From Pseudeuparius sepicola (lineage: Eukaryota > Arthropoda > Insecta > Coleoptera > Anthribidae): 64,000 nt of DNA. The stretch lies in NCBI GenBank assembly GCA_963920635.1, contig OY987298.1, forward strand, positions 19,625,647-19,689,646, in the 5' to 3' direction. The notes below the pieces were generated by a model. It was given only the letters and a program-made list of their open reading frames with translations. It had not been told where the DNA came from and ran no database searches. Below, piece after piece: positions 62,801 to 64,000 of the stretch. Every line of letters starts with the position of its first letter. Position 1 is the first letter of the stretch. Made by a program: the position numbers and the translations under genes.

Positions 62801-62821
62801 GAGATAAATGATAACCGGTTG
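26627..62821 (-). CDS. ABCA-family transporter, C-terminal half (ten exons, 961 residues, 5'-partial)
   Basis: Ten minus-strand exons join in consistent phase: 62821-62572, 57704-57646, 48050-47941, 47880-47577, 45791-45064, 35916-35317, 32149-32008, 31635-31392, 31334-31064 and 26806-26627. The product runs from the region after the first nucleotide-binding domain ([10 protein letters not shown]...TTLEDVFL), through a linker and the second transmembrane domain with its large extracellular loop. The second NBD follows: Walker [11 protein letters not shown]-loop GYCPQNDAL, signature [10 protein letters not shown], Walker [13 protein letters not shown] and switch TSHSM. The tail ends [11 protein letters not shown]...GGSLG. 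All ATPase motifs are intact. ABCA proteins are full-size ATP-driven lipid transporters or floppases of plasma and endosomal membranes; domain order resembles the ABCA3 group. The substrate cannot be told. The N-terminal half lies beyond 64000. Confidence 0.93.
27031..28112. mobile_element. Foldback DNA transposon with transposase-tail remnant
   Basis: TACAGTGTGTCCC lies at 27031. Arms pair between about 27128-27420 and 27780-28112 (for example cgcactattcat against gaatagtgcg, and ggttattttgatcttcc against tagatcaaaataacc). The right arm itself carries a short insert around 27973-28000 that forms a palindrome (cgttgaatgagggattccc, then tcactcaacgg). The middle encodes a minus-strand transposase tail. 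It lies in the ABCA intron between exons i and j. Confidence 0.7.
27510..27743 (-). pseudogene. Mariner-like transposase C-terminal fragment
   Basis: 77 codons ending [26 protein letters not shown] and a stop. The arrangement of basic residues, then IEKCIxxxGGxxEQ, is the tail of insect mariner/DDE_3 transposases. It is the same kind of tail as at 12668-12783, but of different sequence. No catalytic blocks are nearby, so it is a remnant inside a foldback element. Confidence 0.6.
28170..29743. mobile_element. 1,574-bp foldback element with ~750-bp inverted arms
   Basis: Begins tacagggtggcccaccacga and ends tcgtggtgggccaccctgta. The arms 28170-28922 and 28993-29743 are inverted copies with only scattered differences, separated by a 70-bp spacer. 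Within each arm are mirrored internal ends (acaccctgtata at about 28350 and 29570; acagggtgttcac at about 28598 with gtgaacaccctgt near 29333). This suggests stepwise nesting before the whole was mirrored. No coding capacity. It sits in an ABCA intron, so the pre-mRNA could form a very long hairpin. Confidence 0.9.
30077..30960. mobile_element. Inverted-repeat element, ~884 bp
   Basis: The arm at 30077-30135 (ctggtcacagacgggcgtaa, then ttgtcttaaaccatcaacgc) matches the reverse complement of 30903-30960 (gttttaagacaattacgccc, then gtctatgaccagc). A further inverted pair inside uses cacacgaacgca and gcgtttgttaacacac-type sequence. No transposase. It ends about 100 bp from the donor of ABCA exon i. 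Confidence 0.75.
31064..31334 (-). CDS. ABCA exon i: end of NBD2 and start of regulatory domain 2
   Basis: The acceptor ttctttccag precedes 31334 and the donor TCC|gtaagt follows 31064; 271 bp. It starts with the last base of the split Asn codon and encodes [20 protein letters not shown], then a long acidic segment ([20 protein letters not shown]) not common in the family. Another AG further upstream (gtttaccag) would insert out-of-phase residues and was not used. Confidence 0.9.
31392..31635 (-). CDS. ABCA exon h: NBD2 signature, Walker B and H-loop
   Basis: 244 bp between the acceptor tttttttcag and the donor AACAA|gtaaat. It encodes the ABC signature [14 protein letters not shown], Walker B with catalytic glutamate in [13 protein letters not shown], and the switch histidine in [13 protein letters not shown]. 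All catalytic residues are present. The following intron is only 57 nt. Confidence 0.94.
32008..32149 (-). CDS. ABCA exon g: NBD2 Q-loop
   Basis: 142 bp from the acceptor ttgtttcag to the donor TTTG|gttagt. It encodes [20 protein letters not shown] and [20 protein letters not shown], the Q-loop and helical subdomain. Phases agree with both neighbours. Confidence 0.92.
32230..32850. repeat. Partial copy of the 34093-35259 foldback family
   Basis: Contains the family landmarks cccgatttttacg-, tacagggagttccattctgc and actgactggcaggcttctgt, also found in 33790-35259 and 56690-57290. It is interrupted at 32851 by the hAT-type element; family sequence resumes at 33765. Confidence 0.65.
32851..33764. 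mobile_element. hAT-type non-autonomous transposon, 914 bp
   Basis: The terminal inverted repeats cagtggcgtattcag and ctggatacgccactg have the CAGTGGCG form usual for hAT elements. The 8-bp flanks cggttgac and ctgtcgac agree at six positions, consistent with an aged 8-bp hAT target duplication. Inside are a long poly-C tract (32895-32914) and an internal inverted pair (gtaactttttgagac with gtctcaaaaagttac). No hAT transposase is visible. It inserted into an older foldback copy. Confidence 0.75.
33765..34092. repeat. Continuation of the foldback-family copy interrupted by the hAT element
   Basis: Holds ttgagggtattctatggc, gtatatgggggttttggggt and caaaaatctctatatggtg, mirrored in the arms of 34093-35259. 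Together with 32230-32850 this forms one split copy. Confidence 0.6.
34093..35259. mobile_element. Foldback element, 1,167 bp, representative family copy
   Basis: Begins tacagggtgtccaactttaa and ends ttaaagttggacaccctgta. Arms extend for about 350 bp (34093-34440 with about 34905-35259) through shared aaaatcttcatttttggaga, cccccgattttcacgaaaa and the ggtgt-tctgattaacg segment. No transposase. The right end lies only 58 bp from the donor of ABCA exon f. Confidence 0.85.
35317..35916 (-). CDS. ABCA exon f: last TMD2 segment and NBD2 Walker A
   Basis: Exactly 200 codons between an acceptor (aatttag) and the donor AAG|gtacac. It starts [19 protein letters not shown], contains a Cys-rich loop ([14 protein letters not shown]) and a membrane segment ([20 protein letters not shown]). 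Then comes a charged linker and NBD2 with [20 protein letters not shown] and [11 protein letters not shown]. The usual G after the Walker A helix (MLTGEE in most members) is R here (MLTREE). Confidence 0.93.
35917..36557. other. ABCA intron, no feature recognised
   Basis: AT-rich intronic DNA upstream (in the coding direction) of exon f. No repeat structure or open frame of interest was seen. Confidence 0.5.
36558..36697. mobile_element. 140-bp MITE-like element
   Basis: A 20-bp terminal pair, ctgctgaggggcaaacaaac and gtttgtttgcccctcaacag, agrees at 19 of 20 positions. The interior is short and non-coding. A target duplication could not be assigned. Confidence 0.7.
36698..39199. other. ABCA intron, no feature recognised
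   Basis: Mostly AT-rich. A GC-richer block at 37660-37980 (gaggggcctcctaaccggtt and onward) has no recognised identity. An acaccctgtata phrase at 38530 is a lone element end. Confidence 0.4.
39200..39948 (+). pseudogene. 5'-truncated non-LTR retrotransposon: reverse transcriptase C-terminal end plus 3' tail
   Basis: An open frame at 39227-39814 gives [20 protein letters not shown], then [33 protein letters not shown] and [20 protein letters not shown]. This is the region after the RT thumb in CR1/jockey/RTE-type non-LTR elements. The frame stops at 39814. A short 3' UTR follows with aataaag, then a (TTA)n microsatellite tail ending near 39948, as in several insect non-LTR clades. The 5' end is truncated; no RT catalytic core or endonuclease is present. 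It lies antisense within an ABCA intron. Confidence 0.85.
40800..42660 (-). mobile_element. MULE-type (FLYWCH/Mutator-like) DNA transposon, decayed
   Basis: The body holds a degenerate MULE transposase. Both outer regions carry short repeated variants of gGACAAAAGxGCG (plus strand, 40810-41050) or their complements cgcxCTTTTGTC (42420-42630). Such subterminal repeat arrays in opposite orientation are the probable ends. A direct duplication (caacccaatgttgtttattg onward, 40926-41000 and 41105-41200) sits on the left side, and matching ataaacaacat pieces on the right. Confidence 0.7.
41386..42250 (-). pseudogene. MULE/FLYWCH transposase pseudogene
   Basis: Order on the minus strand: a FLYWCH-like zinc-finger stretch (W.CAKILCKG...TTTHNHTP); then [10 protein letters not shown] and [20 protein letters not shown]. 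After a frameshift come [20 protein letters not shown] and the first DDE block in [12 protein letters not shown], then YTIHAVI, then [20 protein letters not shown]. The last is the MULE motif around the final catalytic acid region (R.NN..E.WH type). At least two frame changes are needed, so it is inactive. The family assignment rests on the C/L-DGTFK and TNNS blocks. Confidence 0.75.
42661..45063. other. ABCA intron, no feature recognised
   Basis: No clear element. Overlapping open frames at 44522-44764 in a slightly GC-rich patch have no recognisable content. Short inverted words (gatgtcatct and agatgacatg, about 43572-43612) form a weak hairpin. Confidence 0.4.
45064..45791 (-). CDS. ABCA exon e: TMD2 helices
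   Basis: The acceptor attcaacag precedes 45791 and the donor TTG|gtaagt follows 45064; the exon is 728 bp. It encodes the rest of the large loop ([20 protein letters not shown] onward) and at least five hydrophobic segments. These include [39 protein letters not shown] and [20 protein letters not shown]. The order and the [16 protein letters not shown] segment match the core ABCA membrane domain. The exon is distinctly GC-richer than the surrounding introns. Confidence 0.93.
45985..47511. mobile_element. Inverted-repeat DNA transposon, 1,527 bp, filling an ABCA intron
   Basis: Begins tacagagtgttcccgtatat and ends atatacgggaacaccctgta. The terminal arms pair for about 90 bp (45985-46075 with 47425-47511), including gacccacccctagagcct and its complement. 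No transposase was recognised inside. It makes up about 1.53 kb of the 1,785-bp intron between ABCA exons d and e, so the intron would be about 250 bp without it. Confidence 0.85.
47577..47880 (-). CDS. ABCA exon d: first helix of TMD2 and start of its extracellular loop
   Basis: The acceptor cctttgtag precedes 47880. The exon opens with [20 protein letters not shown], a membrane helix, followed by a polar loop with NGS and NAT glycosylation-type sequons. The donor is uncertain: CAA|gtgtca at 47577/47576 is weak but gives the phase required by the next exon. A better-looking gtaaac 44 bases on would break the frame. The following intron is almost filled by the transposon at 45985-47511. Confidence 0.75.
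47941..48050 (-). CDS. ABCA exon c: start of the second transmembrane domain
   Basis: The acceptor ttctacag and the donor CCC|gtaag bound 110 bp encoding [20 protein letters not shown], then [17 protein letters not shown]. It ends on a codon boundary. The basic segment before the first helix of TMD2 is typical of ABCA proteins (polytopic half two). The next exon continues straight into a hydrophobic helix after a 60-nt intron. Confidence 0.88.
48051..50289. other. ABCA intron, no gene recognised
   Basis: 48330-48560 contains a short open-frame start (atgcctcgtttttgttgtgt) that stops quickly. No other domain, repeat border or splice-supported exon was found. Confidence 0.4.
50290..51077. mobile_element. 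Penelope-like retroelement fragment with 13-bp target duplication
   Basis: The direct repeat CATTTTAGCGTTG occurs at 50277-50289 and 51078-51090, exactly bordering the insert. The insert ends carry an inverted 23-bp pair (tttattgatcaatttcctgg near 50310 and ccaggaaattgatcaataaa near 51060), as in Penelope-like elements with an inverted truncated end. Near its right end is the Penelope-type phrase cctgaagatggc...gccgaaacg (50977-51005). No reverse transcriptase or GIY-YIG domain remains in this 788-bp copy. Confidence 0.65.
50973..51012 (+). ncRNA. Hammerhead-like ribozyme motif (Penelope type), probably inactive
   Basis: CTGAAGA at 50978-50984 is followed by one unpaired T, a stem GGCT/AGCC (50986-50989 with 50996-50999) and GAAA at 51000-51003. 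Then comes the palindrome CGTACG, which could act as a minimal stem III. The core boxes fit the hammerhead consensus (CUGANGA...GAAA). The extra T next to stem II and a poor stem I argue that this copy does not cleave. Confidence 0.35.
51078..51260. repeat. Imperfect inverted repeat beside the Penelope-like insert
   Basis: ttgactgacatattaataag (51088 onward) pairs with cttta-ttaatatgtcagttaac (51241-51264), and cacggctat with cagccgtg nearby. This makes a hairpin of roughly 180 bp. It is probably a small element in which the Penelope-like copy landed. Confidence 0.5.
51265..55777. other. ABCA intron, no gene recognised
   Basis: Several lone element ends (gggacaccctatac near 52608, gggacacactgtag near 52964). 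A GC-richer block at 53500-53700 has an open frame on the minus strand without known domains. 55605-55680 shares tttatcagtcacat...ataatactttgattactgaa with 57517-57590, indicating a duplicated segment. Confidence 0.4.
55778..56586 (+). mobile_element. Inverted-repeat DNA transposon carrying a MADF-domain gene, ~809 bp
   Basis: The left repeat agccccccatagacatcgtt (55778 onward, to about 55838) is matched by the reverse complement of 56525-56586. Pairing runs over about 60 bp, including cgtacgtgtaaaactgtacg. Related flank sequence at 55575-55630 (aaaacaatctacaatccccc, then ccaccactaaattt) reads like the uninterrupted site. It implies a short all-A/T duplication (TAT or TATA). TIRs plus a MADF ORF suggest the PIF/Harbinger group, in which a MADF/Myb-like protein accompanies the transposase. 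The transposase gene itself is absent. Confidence 0.8.
56025..56324 (+). CDS. MADF-domain protein (transposon-borne)
   Basis: From the ATG at 56025 the protein is 99 residues: [40 protein letters not shown] and a long helix ending [15 protein letters not shown]. The pattern (FIELYR, LW......Y, a helical middle, then K...LR..F.KE) is a MADF domain, a Myb/SANT-related DNA-binding fold. It is common in insect Harbinger-type transposons and in derived host regulators. The frame is open 55 codons further upstream (from 55860), but those residues are unlike MADF; the ATG at 56025 sits just before the domain. Full MADF-BESS proteins are longer, so this is a domain-only product. Intact frame, no stops. 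Confidence 0.75.
   Translation: MADMRHMNKDFLIEFIELYRSLPCLWKIKSKGYSDRRKKNKAYEEMIAKLQEVDPDANRESVKKKIDSMRGCFRKEMNENGMISPNAWGDIIVENLISS
56690..57290. repeat. Deleted copy of the 34093-35259 foldback family
   Basis: Carries tggggataatcatctg, ctaccattttcaaaa, cttccgg/aagaagcggtttttga and aaaatcgggggta in mirrored order, with an internal join near 56810. The ends are worn and the terminal TACAGGGTG is not recognisable. Confidence 0.6.
57646..57704 (-). CDS. ABCA exon b: linker (59 bp)
   Basis: Bounded by the acceptor tttacag and the donor gag|gtaag. It restores the split lysine codon of the previous exon and encodes [20 protein letters not shown], ending one base into a codon. Phase agreement on both sides is the main support, since linker sequence is not conserved. 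Confidence 0.8.
57705..58248. other. ABCA intron, no gene recognised
   Basis: A GC-rich patch at 58060-58140 (ggtggcgcctctggtgggtg) stands out from the AT-rich background but holds no recognised feature. An acagggtctcccag phrase at 57753 is a lone element end. Confidence 0.4.
58249..58365. mobile_element. 117-bp hairpin MITE-like element
   Basis: acattgcgagatgcgtaag at 58249 pairs with cttacgcatcgagcaatgt at the right end, and the pairing continues through ttttttggccgag and ctcagaggccaaaaa. The arms are about 38 bp with a 40-bp loop. Non-coding. Confidence 0.75.
59082..59125 (+). ncRNA. Hammerhead-like ribozyme motif
   Basis: CTGATGA at 59090-59096; GAAA at 59108-59111; a short GG/CC stem II between them with one unpaired T. 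After GAAA comes GCGC (a self-pairing minimal stem III), then TT at the expected cleavage position, then TACCATG. The last can pair with GTGGTA just before CTGATGA to form stem I of five or more base pairs. All three stems and both core boxes are therefore present in type I order. Dimeric pairing would be needed for so short a stem III. Activity is uncertain because stem II is weak. Confidence 0.45.
59173..59953. mobile_element. Foldback element, 781 bp
   Basis: Begins tacagtgtgtccccggatag and ends ctatccggggacacactgta. The arms pair for nearly 300 bp (59173-59460 with 59665-59953), with mirrored internal ends tacagggcgtccgaaaag and cttttcggacgccctgta near 59315 and 59810. No transposase. The outer arms share aaaaagtcattctt with the 10701-11418 element, so the two families are related. 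Confidence 0.85.
60001..60640 (-). repeat. Dispersed repeat, copy 2 (inverted partner at 3174-3802)
   Basis: Reverse complement of 3174-3802 over its whole length. The short shared open frame here runs on the plus strand (60275-60529) and contains [15 protein letters not shown] and [15 protein letters not shown]. It lies 20 bp right of the foldback at 59173-59953 in the ABCA intron. Confidence 0.75.
60681..60725 (-). ncRNA. Hammerhead-like motif with a strong stem II
   Basis: On the minus strand: CTC, then CTGATGA (60719-60713), one T, a stem GCTAA/TTAGC with loop GGTGG, and GAAA (60696-60693). The palindromic CACGTG follows and then TAGAG, whose GAG can pair with the CTC before the core. 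A degraded plus-strand relative lies at 60773-60800 (CCGATGA, GCTAAC/GTTAGC stem, AAAA in place of GAAA). Another degraded core lies near 60747-60755. The unpaired T between core and stem II is the main mark against activity. Confidence 0.4.
60850..62571. other. Transposon remnants within an ABCA intron
   Basis: A tacagtgtgacctacttcaa start at 60853 and an acaccctgtatt end at 62152 have the form of element termini, but their inner sequences do not pair with each other. Open frames between 60911 and 61445 are in three frames with no recognised domain. gttcatatgaactttt near 62092 repeats a phrase at 33576. Confidence 0.4.
62572..62821 (-). CDS. ABCA exon a: regulatory region after NBD1
   Basis: The acceptor tttgtttcag precedes 62821 and the donor AA|gtaagtat follows 62572. 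The exon is 250 bp and begins with the last two bases of a codon. It encodes [20 protein letters not shown], an acidic/charged middle, then [15 protein letters not shown] and TTLEDVFL. This is the regulatory domain that follows each NBD in ABCA proteins. The preceding exon (end of NBD1) was searched for up to 64000 and not seen. Confidence 0.9.
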
Positions 62822-64000
62822 CTGAAACAAAGATGAACAAATTGATGTAGAATAGGTCCTTTTCACATAATCGAAATAAGATATTTTCTATTAACAAAAA
62901 AGAAATACTCATGTAATTTTAAAAAAGACTATTGTAATGTCGTGAAATTTGTATATTGAGGTTTTTGCTGACATTCAAAATTGTCAGCTCTCAATTTAAA
63001 CGTTAAACTAGAGATGGGAAAGTTCCCTCTTTACGAAAATTCCCGGAAAGTTTCCGACCAAAATTTCTGAAACTTTTGGAAAGTTTCCAATTTTCTTTTT
63101 TTATTGTTTACTTTAATTAGTCACACTTAAGAGCTTTCGAAAAATACCAAATATGTCATATTTTAAGTGAAATTTGCTAAAGATATTGTAGAAAAGGTAT
63201 AATATCACAAAATGTAAAAGTTTTGCTTTTTAATTCGTATTTCATGATCATAATTCAAATTTCCACTTTCAGATTTTAAATTATTAGTATTATTAATTAA
63301 TTACTACCTACAGTAAAAAACGTAAAAAGTGACTTTTTTCTTTGTTAAAAAAATACTATTATTTTTTTGCAGACTTAGCTGGGACAAAAAACCATTACTC
63401 CCGCTAAACCAAAAGTGATATGCAACCGTGTTGTGCAGATTTTTTATTCACTTTACTAGTCTAATGAAAAATTGCAATAAAATCGCCATCTTAATTTAAA
63501 AAAAATCTGATAACTTTTTTGTTTGAAATTAAACTTTTTTTTTTCTTGGCGGCATTCCATTCCTTGAAAAAAAAACTACACAAGTTTAGTTTTTGAACCA
63601 CCAATGTACGTATAAAAATTACCGAGATAATCGCTCGTAACATCTTAATTGCGACACCCTGTACAAAAGTAAAAAATAAAACATAAGGATAAAAGATAAA
63701 ACCAAATATGAAAGAATAATAAATTCACATATTGTTCATATTATCATTATTTATCTAGTTTAATTTAATTTAAACTTATTAAACTTCAGAAGTCAAAAAT
63801 CTAATAAAAAAATATAATAAAATATATTTGATCTGTGGTCTATAGCACAGTTCATGATTCTTCTTTGTTCTTTTTTGTATTTTTTAGGTTATGTCATGAA
63901 TCTTGGCTAGCCATTTATGACGGCAAATTTAAAATTTCCACATAAATTCCCGGAAAGTTTCCGTGAAAGTTTCCCGGGAATGTTTCGGAAACTTTCAGGG
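62822..64000. other. ABCA intron (upstream side); repeated GGAAAGTTTCC words
   Basis: No further ABCA exon was found. The palindromic word ggaaagtttcc, or close variants, recurs at 63045-63095 and 63950-64000, in the forms attcccggaaagtttccg and gaaactttcaggg. It marks both ends of a stretch of about 980 bp that may be one element running off the window. Confidence 0.45.

Noticed and set aside
62822..64000. Search for the preceding ABCA exon (end of NBD1)
   Set aside because: No acceptor/donor pair enclosing NBD1-like residues was found; the exon is presumably beyond the window.

Overview
The window reads as AT-rich nuclear DNA of an arthropod, most likely an insect. The evidence is a mix of very short introns (57 and 60 nt) and multi-kilobase introns packed with transposons, insect-type mariner/DDE and MADF transposon relatives, and the style of both genes. 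A TE-rich beetle-like genome is my guess, but the sequence does not prove the order. There are no bacterial-type operons, rRNA genes or CRISPR arrays. No tRNA was recognised by eye.

Two host genes can be supported, both on the minus strand. (1) A very large Ser/Thr/Lys-rich repeat protein starts at 18522. Its first coding exon runs to 14347 and a second exon is 14142-14287. The second exon ends in the cysteine signature CICELCTCG of the SAXO/FAM154 microtubule-binding family. The repeat region contains three 504-bp (168-residue) tandem units and a diverged fourth. The 3' exons were not found, so the gene is open at its 3' end. (2) The C-terminal half of a full-size ABCA lipid transporter was rebuilt from ten exons between 62821 and 26627. 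The exons are in consistent phase and give 961 residues: the end of the first half-transporter, the second transmembrane domain, the complete second nucleotide-binding domain, and the tail with its stop codon. The N-terminal half must lie beyond position 64000.

Most of the rest is mobile-element debris. Many elements begin with TACAGGGTG or TACAGTGTG and form long inverted (foldback) repeats: 9919-13335 with two nested foldbacks, 27031-28112, 28170-29743 (two ~750-bp arms), 34093-35259, 45985-47511 and 59173-59953. Other elements are a hAT-type element (32851-33764), a 5'-truncated non-LTR retrotransposon (about 39200-39948), a MULE/FLYWCH transposon (about 40800-42660), a Penelope-like insert with a 13-bp target duplication (50290-51077), and an ~809-bp inverted-repeat element carrying an intact MADF-domain ORF (55778-56586). 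Hammerhead-like motifs occur near 50978, 59090 and 60700, with a more decayed one near 39170.

Layout: 1-13.9 kb is repeats and probably downstream intron of the repeat-protein gene. 13.9-18.9 kb holds that gene. 18.9-26.6 kb is intergenic plus the presumed ABCA 3' UTR. 26.6-62.8 kb is the ABCA gene, whose introns host most of the elements. 62.8-64 kb is its next intron. The two genes show no functional link. What connects the region is the heavy loading of the ABCA introns with inverted repeats.
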